A stretch of 64,000 nucleotides of DNA, taken from positions 904,655 through 968,654 of the forward strand of contig NZ_VWXD01000001.1 of NCBI RefSeq assembly GCF_011752625.1. Direction: 5' to 3'. Numbering within the stretch: the stretch's first letter is position 1; the number at the start of each line of letters is the position of its first letter. This DNA is from Candidatus Pantoea formicae (lineage in GTDB: Bacteria > Pseudomonadota > Gammaproteobacteria > Enterobacterales > Enterobacteriaceae). A program made the position numbers and the translations under genes. Shown here piece by piece: positions 51,779 through 61,260 of this stretch. Below the pieces are notes generated by a model, which ran no database searches, was not told the DNA's origin, and was given only the letters and a program-made list of their open reading frames with translations.

Positions 51779-53104
51779 TTACTCGGAAATCATCACTTCA
51801 CGCTGGGTTACACTGCAGTAAATAATCCAGCTAATGCCTATCACCGCCCAAATCGATCCCAGCATAAAGGCATCATGATCGAGATTGACCCACATCATTG
51901 CCACACACGCCAGGCCACACAGCGGCAGCAGCAGATTTTTAAACAGATCACTGAAGGTCGTGATTTGTTTATCGACAAAAACAAACTTCACTATGACGGA
52001 AAGATTGACCGCACTAAAAGCCACCAGCGCACCGAAACTGATGAGAGAAACAGCGGTATCTAAATTAAAAAATATTGAGCTGAGCGAAATAAAGCCGGTG
52101 AGCAAGACACAATAAAGCGGATTGCGCGTTTTAGGATGGATATAACCCAAAACAGGTGCGGTAACCGAATTGTTTTTCCCCATGATATGCAGCAACCGTG
52201 CCGCGCTGGCATGAGATGCCAAGGCTGAGGCGACAGTATTCAGCAAGATCCCAATCAGAAATAGCGTTTGGAAGAAACGACCGCCGACATATAAAACGAT
52301 TTCCGGCATCGCCTCCATCGGGTTTTTAAACATGGCGTTATCGGGATAATAAAGTTGAATAAACCAAGCGGCGAGGAAGAAAATGGCCCCCCCACTCAGT
52401 GCGGTATAAAACACCGCTTTGGGAATGACACTTTCAGGTTTGTCAGTTTCATCAGAGAGTGTGGTGACGGCATCAAAGCCAAGAAAAGAGAAGCACAACA
52501 CCGCCGCACCGCTGATTAGCGGCAGGATGCTGGCATTGCCATTAAACAGAGGCGTCACCGTGAGCACACGTCCACTGCCATAGGCCGTATCAAGATCCTT
52601 GACCACCAGATAGACAAACACCCCCATTAGAATCACCGGCATGCCGACAAACAGGAAATTCACATTGGCCAGAATTTTAATGTTGCAGCAGTTGATATAG
52701 GTGATCAGGGTGGTGAAGGCGAGAATCGAAATCCACGGTGGAATTTCGGGCAACAGCGTTTGCAAGTAGATGCCAGCCAGCAGTGTGTTAATCATCGGCA
52801 GGAAAATATAGTCTAACAGTGATGACCACCCCACCATGAAGCCAATATGATTGCCGCACACATTCTTAGCATAAGTATAAGCTGAACCCGCGTACGGGTG
52901 TAATTTCACCATGCGTCCATAACTGAGTGCAGTAAATAACACCGCTGCCAGCGCTAATAAATAAGCTAAGGGCACACGGCCTTCGGTTAATTTAGAGACG
53001 ATACCGAAAGTATCAAATACCGTCATCGGCGTCATGTAGGCGATACCGATAATAATCACTTGCCAGATGGAAAGATTTGTCTTTTTTCTTGAATTCAGGC
53101 TCAT
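51779..53104 (-). CDS. APC family permease, PlaP/PuuP-like putrescine importer
   Basis: 441 residues from ATG 53104 (GGGAATTGCT upstream; an ATG at 53116 is possible). Twelve membrane segments. Strong family resemblance to E. coli PlaP and PuuP: GIAYMTPMTVFDTFGIVSKLTEG (in part: AYMTPMTVFDTFGIVS), AVLFTALSYGRMVKLHPYAGSAYTYA (in part), GFMVGWSSLLDYIFLPMINT and LCFSFLGFDAVTTLSDET. This family imports putrescine by proton symport. Middle gene of the operon, between a second APC permease and the oxidase. Confidence 0.88.
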   Translation of the reverse strand: MSLNSRKKTNLSIWQVIIIGIAYMTPMTVFDTFGIVSKLTEGRVPLAYLLALAAVLFTALSYGRMVKLHPYAGSAYTYAKNVCGNHIGFMVGWSSLLDYIFLPMINTLLAGIYLQTLLPEIPPWISILAFTTLITYINCCNIKILANVNFLFVGMPVILMGVFVYLVVKDLDTAYGSGRVLTVTPLFNGNASILPLISGAAVLCFSFLGFDAVTTLSDETDKPESVIPKAVFYTALSGGAIFFLAAWFIQLYYPDNAMFKNPMEAMPEIVLYVGGRFFQTLFLIGILLNTVASALASHASAARLLHIMGKNNSVTAPVLGYIHPKTRNPLYCVLLTGFISLSSIFFNLDTAVSLISFGALVAFSAVNLSVIVKFVFVDKQITTFSDLFKNLLLPLCGLACVAMMWVNLDHDAFMLGSIWAVIGISWIIYCSVTQREVMISE

Positions 53105-53190
53105 AGCAATTCCCATTCAATATGTCAGACACGCCGCTCTCTTCGCATGGCACCGGCGATGAATTAAAGTTTTGATTAAGGTCGAAAGGG

Positions 53191-53210
53191 GGGTGAGGTT
53201 ACCCTCACCC
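53191..53210 (-). terminator. Hairpin between the two permease genes
   Basis: Stem GGGTGAGG / CCTCACCC with a four-base loop, seven bases beyond the first permease stop; CCCTTT follows on the transcribed strand. It may attenuate expression of the distal two genes or stabilise the upstream mRNA. Confidence 0.5.
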
Positions 53211-53217
53211 ACTAGGA

Positions 53218-54672
53218 TTATTCTTTGGCGGTACTCAAATCATAATGCTGCTCGTTGCTCTTCTGGCTGAAAGGTCTGGCGATAAACATATACAGCGCAC
53301 CCGATCCCACCACAATAAACAGACCGATCAACACAATCCATTTATCAACAAAGCTACCTTCTCCTGGCTGCACCAGTAAATAGATGCCGCTCAGACCATA
53401 AATCAGCGCCAGAATATTCACCCATATACCCCAACGGCCAATACTCCATTCGCCTTGCGGTTTCCAGCCTTGCAGACGCTTACGTAATGCGGCCAGCACC
53501 ACCATCTGGAAGGAGATATAGATACCCACTACCGCGAAAGCAGTGATACGCGCCAGGTTATCAGGCTGGTAATAAACCCAGATGCAAATCAACAGTGGCA
53601 AAGCGCAGCTGACAATCATGGCATTATCCGGCACATCATGCTTGGAGATCTTCGCCATCCAGCGACTACCCGGCAGCATTTTGTCACGTGAGAAAGAAAA
53701 CAAAAGCCTGCTCAGTGCCGCTTGCAGCGACAGAATGCACGAGAGCATCGCAATCACCGCCACCACGATGAAGATCTTCTCACCCATCGGCCCCAGCGCA
53801 TTATTCAGAATCTCGGGAATGGGGTTCTGAATTTTGCCTGACACAATATCGTGCAGATTAGGATAGGACAGCAGATAGCCCAACACAGAAATCACTGCCG
53901 AAATCGCACCGAATACGATACTTAAAATCATGGCGACCGGGATTTTACGGCTCGGGTTTTGCACTTCCTCCGCCACGTTGCCACAGGCTTCAAAGCCAAA
54001 GAACATAAACAGCCCCAGCAGCGATGCCGACATAAAGGCACCCGTATAGCCACCGCTGGCACTCACGCCCATTGAATCAAAGATCACGCTAATCGGCTGC
54101 ATGCGATGGAACAGCAATAAATAGATACCGAGTGCGATAACGCTAACGATTTCGCACCAGAAACCAATACGCGCCACACGCGCCAGATTTTTAGTACCAG
54201 ACAGGTTGATAGCCATCATCATTAACAGCAGTACCACCGACGTCATCAGCAGATTAATGGCGGTTTGTTCATAGCCGAGCAATGAAGCGACAAAGGTTGA
54301 GCTGTATTCGGCAATAGATGTGATGGTCACCACCAGCGCCCAGAGATACACCCATGCGGCAATCCAGGCATATTTTTTACCCCACAGGATGCGCGACCAC
54401 GGATATAACCCGCCGGTAATAGGGTATTGCGACGCGACTTCACCAAACACCATCGCCACCAGCAACTGCCCGCCCGCAGCAATCAAGATCCACCAGATAG
54501 AGGGCGGACCGGCCAAGGTCATCGCTAAGGCAAACAGGGAATACACAGCGGTGAGGGGGGATAAATAGGTAAAACCCAGCGAGAAGTTAGACATCAAACC
54601 GATCGACCGTTTGAATTTTCGCTCTTCATGCTCGGCTGTACTGCGGGTATTTCCTGACGGGATAGTACTCAT
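53218..54672 (-). CDS. APC family amino acid/amine permease
   Basis: 484 residues from ATG 54672 (GGAGG five bases upstream). Twelve membrane segments. Features of the amino acid/choline (ACT) branch: KRSIGLMSNFSLGFTYLSPLTAVYS (in part: NFSLGFTYLSPL), GGQLLVAMVFGEVASQYPITGGLYPWSRIL (in part: EVASQYPITGGLYPW) and LFMFFGFEACGNVAEEVQNPSRKIP. This group carries GABA, choline and related amines. First gene of a three-gene operon; an operator identical to the patD site lies 43 bases upstream. GABA or another amine is the likely substrate. Confidence 0.9.
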   Translation of the reverse strand: MSTIPSGNTRSTAEHEERKFKRSIGLMSNFSLGFTYLSPLTAVYSLFALAMTLAGPPSIWWILIAAGGQLLVAMVFGEVASQYPITGGLYPWSRILWGKKYAWIAAWVYLWALVVTITSIAEYSSTFVASLLGYEQTAINLLMTSVVLLLMMMAINLSGTKNLARVARIGFWCEIVSVIALGIYLLLFHRMQPISVIFDSMGVSASGGYTGAFMSASLLGLFMFFGFEACGNVAEEVQNPSRKIPVAMILSIVFGAISAVISVLGYLLSYPNLHDIVSGKIQNPIPEILNNALGPMGEKIFIVVAVIAMLSCILSLQAALSRLLFSFSRDKMLPGSRWMAKISKHDVPDNAMIVSCALPLLICIWVYYQPDNLARITAFAVVGIYISFQMVVLAALRKRLQGWKPQGEWSIGRWGIWVNILALIYGLSGIYLLVQPGEGSFVDKWIVLIGLFIVVGSGALYMFIARPFSQKSNEQHYDLSTAKE

Positions 54673-54715
54673 CAACGCCTCCAGAACCTTGACTGTAATG
54701 TTATGTCAGTATTTA

Positions 54716-54733
54716 TAAAACATAATATGTTAT
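54716..54733. promoter_or_regulatory. Predicted GntR operator before the permease operon (site 2)
   Basis: TAAAACATAATATGTTAT is the exact reverse complement of the 18 bases at 48545-48562 before patD. The two transcription units thus share an operator. Confidence 0.75.
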
Positions 54734-54772
54734 ATGTATATTGTGCGATGTCACAGTTTTGTTAAATTGCAT

Positions 54773-54787
54773 ATAACATCATGTTAT
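54773..54787. promoter_or_regulatory. Additional palindrome related to the GntR operator (site 3)
   Basis: ATAACATCATGTTAT is a perfect 15-base palindrome with the same AACAT / ATGTT half-sites as sites 1 and 2 but two bases shorter between halves. It is 40 bases from site 2 and could allow looping or cooperative binding. Confidence 0.55.
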
Positions 54788-54920
54788 TCAGCTGGTTTTC
54801 TGGGTATAGGTGTTTCTTATGAAAAGACAGGAGGCAAAAAAAGAGAGACTTTCAGGTAAAAATCTCTCTTTTCTCTTAATGCAGGGCCCAAGCTGTAGAG
54901 CAAAAACAGTTGAACATGAA

Positions 54921-57050
54921 CTAAAAACGATAATCCACCGTCAGCACCACGTTACGCGGTTCCCCATACAATACTTGGTTATAGAAACCATTCATCACCG
55001 TGTAGCGCTGATCAAAGAGATTGTTGATGTTCACGGTGATATCCGCTTGTGATGTTAAGGCATAGCGCGCCATCAACGAAGCCACGGTATAAGACTTCTG
55101 TGTCGCACGTGTGCTGCCCGAAGGGCTGGTGGCGGCCAACCAGCTACTACTCTGCCAATTAGCGCCCGCCCCTATCGTCAGGGCATCAAAACGGCCAGGA
55201 AGTTGCCATGTCGTGAACAACCTTGCGGTGGTGCGGGGTAACTGTGGATTTAAACGCGAACCGTCGTTGTCGTCGGCAGCAAAGTTCGCCACCCCCAAGG
55301 ACAGATTCCAACCCGGCGACAACTCGCCCTGTAGATCGACTTCGATACCTTTTGAAACCGTGCCACTAGTCGCCTTATAAGCCTGACTGCCATCTGGCAA
55401 CAAATAGCCGTTATCCAACGTGGCAACATTATTGAGATGGGTATCAAATAAGGCTAATGACGCATTGAATCGCCCGTCAAAATAGCGCCCTTTTATCCCT
55501 GCTTCGCGATTATTACCACGGGTAGGTTTCAGAACTTGGTTATCACGGTCACGATAAGTCTGCGGATTGAAAATCGTGGTGTAGCTGGTGTAGAGCGAAT
55601 ACGTGGGATTCAGCGCGAAAATCAGTCCGGCGTAGGGTGAAAGCGCGGATTTCTTTTCATAATTGAAATCTGTGCTGCCGTCATTCTGGTTGATTTTATA
55701 CTGGCTGACGCGTGATCCGACAATCAGCTTAAGCGGGTCATCCAATGACAAGCGCAGTGCGCTGTACAATCCGCGCTGAGTGATTTCAGTGTGTGTTTTG
55801 GTCCAGTTGGCGAGGCTGAAATCCGGCTGCGGATAGTCGCCGTTCCACTGATAAATGCTCCCTAACGGGCTAGTCGGATACACAAAACCACTGCTGTACT
55901 CATCACTGACGCGTTTCGATACCATCAGTCCCATCACCATTTCATGTTCCCGTCCAAGTAGGCTAAAGGGTCCGCTGGTCTGCACATCGAGACTGTTCTG
56001 CCGCGACGAAGCACGGCTGGCTAACGCGATGGGAATCAGCCCTTCGCCGCTGTTGCGGTCAGGATAACCGAGAGAGGAAAATAGCTTTGCATCAGACTCT
56101 GTACGTTGCTGACTTAAGTGCGTTTTGAGATTCCAGCCGTTATCAAAATTATGTTCCAGGCTGGCAAAGGCCGTACGCAGGGTATTGTTCCAATGGCTCC
56201 AGTCAGCCGCCGAATTAACGGAACGTGACCAGTGCGTTTCTGAACCGTCACTGTACCAGCGCGGCACGCCGCCCCAGGTGGTGCCTTTGGGCTGAATGAT
56301 TTGTGCATCATAGCCAACACTGAGCGTCGTATCGTCACTCAAATCCGCATCTATTACCGCATACAGCGCCTGCTTCTTCTGTTGATAACGATCCAGCCAG
56401 CTGTGTCGATCCTGATAGCTGCCAACGACACGCGCCCGCACACGCCCGTCCTCCGTTAGCGGAGCAGAAACATCGGCCATGGCGCGGTAGTTATCCCAGG
56501 AACCTGCACTCAATGCGGTATGTGCCTGAAAGACCTCGCTGGGTCGCTTGCGCACTAAATTCACTGAAGCGCCAGGATTGCCAGCCCCGGTTAATAGCCC
56601 GGTTGCACCCCGCACCACCTCGATACGGTCATAAAACGCGGTATCGAGAAAACTCGCGCCATCAACAAAACTGGTGGGTACACCGTCAAACTGAAAGCTA
56701 TCGATACTGAAGCCGCGCGAATAAAAATCGACGCGTTAACTGTCGAGGGTCCGCGAGGTGATGCCAGTTGTGGCTTCCAGTGCCGATTGCACACTGGTTA
56801 ATTGCTGGTCATCCATCCTTTGCCGGGTGAGCACCGAAACGGACTGCGGCGTCTCTTGCGGAGAAAGCGTAAGTCCCGTTGCCGCACGGGTCTCACCCGT
56901 GGTGTAAGAAGCGGTCTGTTCAGTGGTGTCACCCAGCGAGGGAGTCCCCTCTACCGTCAGTGTTTGTTCCTCAGCCCTTGCCAGGGTTGACGAAACAAGC
57001 AGTATTGTAGCGAGTGGCACATGACGTGATAAGTCCCAGTTTTGTCTCAT
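54921..57050 (-). pseudogene. TonB-dependent siderophore receptor (FhuE/FpvA-like) interrupted by an in-frame TAA (56736-56738)
   Basis: A single frame runs from ATG 57050 (GGGAAGAAA upstream) to the stop at 54921, 709 codons with one nonsense codon at about codon 105. Before it: signal peptide (LATILLVSSTLARA), TonB box TLTVEG, plug motifs LSPQETPQSVSVLTRQRMDD and ALEATTGITSRTLDS. After it: RVDFYSRGFSIDSFQFDGVP, VVRGATGLLTGAGNPGASVN and a complete barrel ending FDQRYTVMNGFYNQV...LTVDYRF. FhuE-type receptors have a residue such as E before RxDFYSRGF, so GAA to TAA explains the lesion. The frame is otherwise intact, so the loss is recent. A Fur box lies upstream. Confidence 0.85.
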
Positions 57051-57094
57051 TTTCTTCCCGATTGGTAGCGAATAGTGTGATAAATTCTGCATTC

Positions 57095-57115
57095 AAACGA
57101 GAATCATTTTCATTT
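57095..57115 (-). promoter_or_regulatory. Fur box upstream of the broken TonB receptor
   Basis: On the minus strand AAATGAAAATGATTCTCGTTT; its best 19-base alignment matches the Fur consensus at 12 positions with an intact AATGAT core. It is 44 bases before the receptor start. Confidence 0.6.
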
Positions 57116-57239
57116 GTCTGTTGTGACCGGTAAATGCCGTGACAATCACTTTATGAATGCGTTAAACGCACGTATCAATGATGATTGTTAACGCTAACGC
57201 GATCGCGCTAGGATGCCGTTTTCCCGCCCGGAGGCTGCC

Positions 57240-58145
57240 ATGAAATACCCTGACCTGAATCTGCTGCTGGCATTGGATATTCTGCTCGAAGAGGGCAGCG
57301 TCGCTGCAGCAGCACGGCGGATGAATCTCAGTGCACCGGCGATGAGCCGCACATTGGGAAGGATTAGAGAGACTTTAGGTGATCCAGTGTTTGTCCAGGC
57401 TGGCCGCAAATTAGTGCCGACGCCACGCGCACTGGCTTTACGTGACCAGGTGCGCAGCGCTGTAGAACAAGCGACACAAGTCCTCACACCGGCTGAACAT
57501 GTGCAATTACAGGAAGTGACGCGTCGTTTTAATGTTCGCACCAATGACACTTTTGTCGGGCTTTATTCGGGGCGTCTTCTCGATGAGATGACAAAAGCCA
57601 TGCCGCGTGCAACGCTTCACTTTGCACCGGAAGAGGACGATGTCGATGTTGAGATGCTACGCAGTGGTCGTATTGATCTTCTCATCAGTGCTGCTCGCCA
57701 GCTAGGGCCAGAGATTCGTGTACAGCCGCTGTTTACCACCCGGTTTGTGGGGATGGCGCGGGAAGATCATCCCATTTTCGCTCAGGACATCACACCTGAG
57801 AAATTAACCCATTGGGGACACATCAGCATTTCAAGACGTGGTAAAGACAGTGGTCCCATAGACCGTGTTTTAGGCGAATCGGGCCTGCAACGTCAGGTGT
57901 CGCTGATTGTTGCCACCCCTTACAGCGCTATTTTCGCGCTACTGGATTCGGATTTGCTGCTGCCGATGCCCGAACATCTTGCGCGCAGCGCACTGGCCGC
58001 AGGACTACGTGTGCGGCTGTTTGAGTTGCCTATCCCGCTCGAAACCGTCCCCCTGACTCAGGCCTGGCACCCACGCTTTCAGCAAGATGCGGCACACCGC
58101 TGGCTACGCCAAACCATCAGGCAGCTTTGCAGCGAGGATGAATAA
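57240..58145 (+). CDS. LysR family transcriptional regulator
   Basis: 301 residues from ATG 57240 (CGGAGGCTGCC upstream). HTH MKYPDLNLLLALDILLEEGSVAAAARRMNLSAPAMSRTLGRIRETLGDPVFVQAGRKLVPTPRA (in part: LSAPAMSRTLGRIRETLGDP) belongs to the NodD/LeuO/PcpR-like branch with the DPxFVxxGRxLxPTxRA sequence. Effector domain from about 95. It precedes the efflux operon by 113 bases on the same strand, with a hairpin CCGTGCG-TTTAG-CGCACGG at 58159-58177 between them, and is its likely regulator. Confidence 0.92.
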   Translation: MKYPDLNLLLALDILLEEGSVAAAARRMNLSAPAMSRTLGRIRETLGDPVFVQAGRKLVPTPRALALRDQVRSAVEQATQVLTPAEHVQLQEVTRRFNVRTNDTFVGLYSGRLLDEMTKAMPRATLHFAPEEDDVDVEMLRSGRIDLLISAARQLGPEIRVQPLFTTRFVGMAREDHPIFAQDITPEKLTHWGHISISRRGKDSGPIDRVLGESGLQRQVSLIVATPYSAIFALLDSDLLLPMPEHLARSALAAGLRVRLFELPIPLETVPLTQAWHPRFQQDAAHRWLRQTIRQLCSEDE

Positions 58146-58258
58146 CGGCCGTTCCCATCCGTGCGTTTAGCGCACGGGTCAATTCGAAAAAGCTCACTTT
58201 TATGCACCGTGACGCTTCTCTACATTGAGTCATCATTCTCACTGACTTAAGGAAGCCG

Positions 58259-60145
58259 ATGAACGGAGCGCTGTCTTTCCCGGCTAAAACATTTCTGACC
58301 TGCATTAAATACTGCGATATCACTTCACCGCGTACCACTTATGTCCTACGGGCAGTGCTGGCGGCTAATCTCGCACTGGTGACCGCCTATTGGCTGGAAT
58401 TAGACATGCCTTACTCGGCGGCTTCCACTGTGCTGCTAGTGCTGAATCCCGTTCAGGGTGCGGTATTAGGCAAGGGGAAATGGCGACTGATTGGTACGTT
58501 GGTGGGGATGGTGGCTGCGCTAACGTTAATGGCGGCGTTCACCCAGCAACCCTGGTTGTTTGCCATCGCAGACAGTCTCTGGTTAGGGACGTGCGTAATG
58601 GCCATGAGCGTATTGCGTCATTTCCGTGCTTCTGGCGCGGCTGTCGCCGGTTACACCATTGGGCTGGCAACATTGGGTGCGATGCAACACCCTGAGTTAG
58701 CATTTGAGCATGCGGTCGGGCGTGCTGCCACCGTGGCAGTGGTGGTTATCTCACTGGGCGTGGTTAGCGCCCTGTTTAGTCGCCGCAGTTTAAGTGTGAA
58801 GGTCGCAGCGCAGTTATGGCATCTGACACAGCAAACGACGCGCATTCAGGCAGAGCATGACCGCGCAACCCTGCAGCGCCAGTTGCTGGCTGAGCTCTAT
58901 GGCGTAGATGATTTACTGGCCGCAGCGCGTCAAGAATCCCCGCAGCTAGCACAACAAACGCCCATTATTCGCCAGGTAATGGATTTGCTAGTGGTGAACG
59001 CCACACTACAGACCTCAACGCAGCATGCTCTCTGGCAGCAGGTCAACAGCTTACTCCAAATGGGCCGCAGCACTGTTTCTGCTGCTCAAGCGCTGTTGTA
59101 CACCGCACTCAAGGCAGAGACATTACCGCCGAATGAGATCCTGCCGGTCGATAACCTGCTGCGCGTACTCACTCTCCTCGGCAACCTGGATCGTGCTACG
59201 GTTCGTCAATCCGTAACGCCTGTTGCTTTTCATCGCGACTGGCGTGGAGCCTGGCGTAATGGCCTGCGTGCCGCAATAACCTTGCTGGCAGCGTCGGCAC
59301 TGTGGATAGGCAGTGGTTGGTCAGACGGTGACATCATGCTTCTGATTATTGCACCCTATTTTGCCCTGCTTTCGACAGCCCCCCAATCGGCAGCGGGCGC
59401 ACGAAAATTTTTGCTCGGAACCCTGTTTGCCCTTCCGCTGGCCTTTATTTGCGCGTTTATGTTACTGCCGCTGATCAGCGGCCTGCCCTTGCTGTTAATC
59501 GTGCTGAGCCTTTTCTGGTTGCCTGGAATTTATGCCACCAGCATGCCGCAACATATGCTGAGCGGACTGGCCTATTTGGTTGGATTCAACACGTTGACGG
59601 CCGCCTCAAATCCCATGGTCTACGATGCGGCGCAATTCCTTAACTGGTCCCTGGCGTGGTTGCTAGGTACGGCAGCCACGTTACTGGCTTTCCAACTTAT
59701 GCCCCGCCGGCCTGAACGACATGCAGTGCGGTTACAAAGACAAATTCGCTATAGCATGGTCTCCCTGCTGAAAGGGAAAAAGGTTTCCGCCACGCGTTGG
59801 CAGCAGCATCAACAACATCGTCTGGCACAGCTGGCAGGATTACTGCGCGCACAGCCTGAACAACAGCAACAGGCGATGCAACAGGGGCTGTTGACGCTCA
59901 ACCTGGGACGTGAATGGTTAGCATTGCCGCATTTGATCCGCACTTCCCAGCAGCAAACCCTCATCACCCTTTTGCAGCAGCGCATCGCGCGTCGTGCTCA
60001 GCAACCTTCATTAGCGGCAAAATATGTGGCTCGAACGGCGCGATCCATAACAAATATGGGTGACAACGTCACTTTATTCGAACACTTAATGGAAATCGCT
60101 CGACTACTGCAGATCATGGCGGCAGGAGAAACCCATGCTCAGTGA
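58259..60145 (+). CDS. FUSC family inner-membrane efflux protein (AaeB-like)
   Basis: 628 residues with two clusters of membrane helices, at about 25-185 and 330-475, separated and followed by cytoplasmic domains: the fusaric-acid-resistance/AaeB layout. Recognisable: RAVLAANLALVTAYWLELDMPYSAASTVLLVLNPVQGAVLGKGKWRLIGTLVG (in part: PYSAASTVLLVLNPVQGAVLGKGKWR). The HlyD-type adaptor and DUF1656 partner follow in the same operon, overlapping, so it is a tripartite exporter of aromatic acids or similar weak acids. AAGGAAGCCG precedes the ATG. Confidence 0.9.
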   Translation: MNGALSFPAKTFLTCIKYCDITSPRTTYVLRAVLAANLALVTAYWLELDMPYSAASTVLLVLNPVQGAVLGKGKWRLIGTLVGMVAALTLMAAFTQQPWLFAIADSLWLGTCVMAMSVLRHFRASGAAVAGYTIGLATLGAMQHPELAFEHAVGRAATVAVVVISLGVVSALFSRRSLSVKVAAQLWHLTQQTTRIQAEHDRATLQRQLLAELYGVDDLLAAARQESPQLAQQTPIIRQVMDLLVVNATLQTSTQHALWQQVNSLLQMGRSTVSAAQALLYTALKAETLPPNEILPVDNLLRVLTLLGNLDRATVRQSVTPVAFHRDWRGAWRNGLRAAITLLAASALWIGSGWSDGDIMLLIIAPYFALLSTAPQSAAGARKFLLGTLFALPLAFICAFMLLPLISGLPLLLIVLSLFWLPGIYATSMPQHMLSGLAYLVGFNTLTAASNPMVYDAAQFLNWSLAWLLGTAATLLAFQLMPRRPERHAVRLQRQIRYSMVSLLKGKKVSATRWQQHQQHRLAQLAGLLRAQPEQQQQAMQQGLLTLNLGREWLALPHLIRTSQQQTLITLLQQRIARRAQQPSLAAKYVARTARSITNMGDNVTLFEHLMEIARLLQIMAAGETHAQ

Positions 60146-60329
60146 AGTCTCCATTGCTGGCATCTACCTGCCGCCGTTCTTTATCTACCTGTGCGTCACC
60201 TACCCATTGTTTATTGGGCTGCGTCTATGTCTGTTGCGCTGCGGCATTTTGCGTCGGGCCTGGCACCCGGCGTTGGTTGAATTTTCACTCTCATTCATTC
60301 TTTTGGCGGTACTGATTCTTTATGTCTAA
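60135..60329 (+). CDS. DUF1656 family membrane protein (AaeX-like, 64 aa)
   Basis: 64 residues with two membrane segments: EVSIAGIYLPPFFIYLCVTY and a second near the C-terminus (FSLSFILLAVLILYV), with RAWHPALVEF between them as in AaeX (WHPALF). It accompanies FUSC/HlyD exporters. It overlaps the FUSC gene by 11 bases (ribosome binding site CAGGAGAAACCC inside it) and the adaptor gene by eight. Confidence 0.92.
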   Translation: MLSEVSIAGIYLPPFFIYLCVTYPLFIGLRLCLLRCGILRRAWHPALVEFSLSFILLAVLILYV

Positions 60330-61242
60330 TTATGCTCTTACCTGGATATCTTCTCTCAAAGCGGTGTTCACCCTGCTGATAGTGGGCATTGCCTTGCTTA
60401 TGGCCGTCACATTATGGCGGGCATATGTGCTGGCCCCCTGGACCCGTGATGGTCGCGTCAGTGCCCAAGTCATTCGCATCGCACCGGAAGTCTCCGGTAC
60501 GGTTAGCCAGCTTGCAGTGGCTGATAACCAATACGTGGCAAAAGGTACGCTGCTTTACAACATTGATCCTGCTCGCTTCGAACTCGCCGTTAGTACTGCT
60601 CAAGCGCAGCTCAACGAAGCCACAGCAACGCTATTGCAAAAGCGCGAGGAGGAAAAGCATCGCCAAAAAATGGGGGCACTGATGGCGGCCGAGGACAGGC
60701 AACGTGCGCGGGAGGCCGCACTCGTGGCGGAAGCACAACAGCAGCAGGCGCTGGCAGCGCTGTCCCTGGCGCGCCTGAATCTGCAACGTACCGCCATTCG
60801 TGCGCCGGTAGATGGATACGTCACCCATTTGCGCTTACAGCCCGGTGATTATGCCGTGGCTGGCACACCGGATATTGCGTTGGTGGATGCACACAGCTTC
60901 TGGGTGACCGGCTATTTCGAAGAGACCAAATTGCAACGCATGCAGATTGGCGATGGCGTGCATATCCGTCTGATGGGACAAGAGACCTTGCTTGCAGGCC
61001 ATATCGCCAGCTTTGGTCGTGGCATCAGTGACAGCAATCAAATATCAGATACGCAAGGGTTGCCCAGTGTGGAAGCCACTTTCAGCTGGATTCGCCTGGC
61101 CCAACGCATCCCGGTGCGTATTGAATTCGATGCACTACCTGACAATCAATTACTTACCGCAGGCATGAGTTGCAGCATCGCGGTCATAGGCAACCGCACA
61201 CCACAAGGTCGCCTCACTACGCTGCTCACCCGCTGGCTTTAA
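60322..61242 (+). CDS. HlyD family periplasmic adaptor (AaeA/EmrA-like)
   Basis: 306 residues. One N-terminal membrane helix (AVFTLLIVGIALLMAVTLWRAYV), then APWTRDGRVSAQVIRIAPEVSGTVSQLAVADNQYVAKGTLLYNIDP (in part: VIRIAPEVSGTVSQLAV), a coiled-coil hairpin at about 85-150 and the second half-lipoyl segment TAIRAPVDGYVTHLRLQPGDYAVAG. Matches AaeA. It links the FUSC pump to an outer-membrane channel such as TolC. It overlaps the DUF1656 gene by eight bases. Confidence 0.93.
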   Translation: MSNYALTWISSLKAVFTLLIVGIALLMAVTLWRAYVLAPWTRDGRVSAQVIRIAPEVSGTVSQLAVADNQYVAKGTLLYNIDPARFELAVSTAQAQLNEATATLLQKREEEKHRQKMGALMAAEDRQRAREAALVAEAQQQQALAALSLARLNLQRTAIRAPVDGYVTHLRLQPGDYAVAGTPDIALVDAHSFWVTGYFEETKLQRMQIGDGVHIRLMGQETLLAGHIASFGRGISDSNQISDTQGLPSVEATFSWIRLAQRIPVRIEFDALPDNQLLTAGMSCSIAVIGNRTPQGRLTTLLTRWL

Positions 61243-61260
61243 TCATATCAAGGAGATGTT

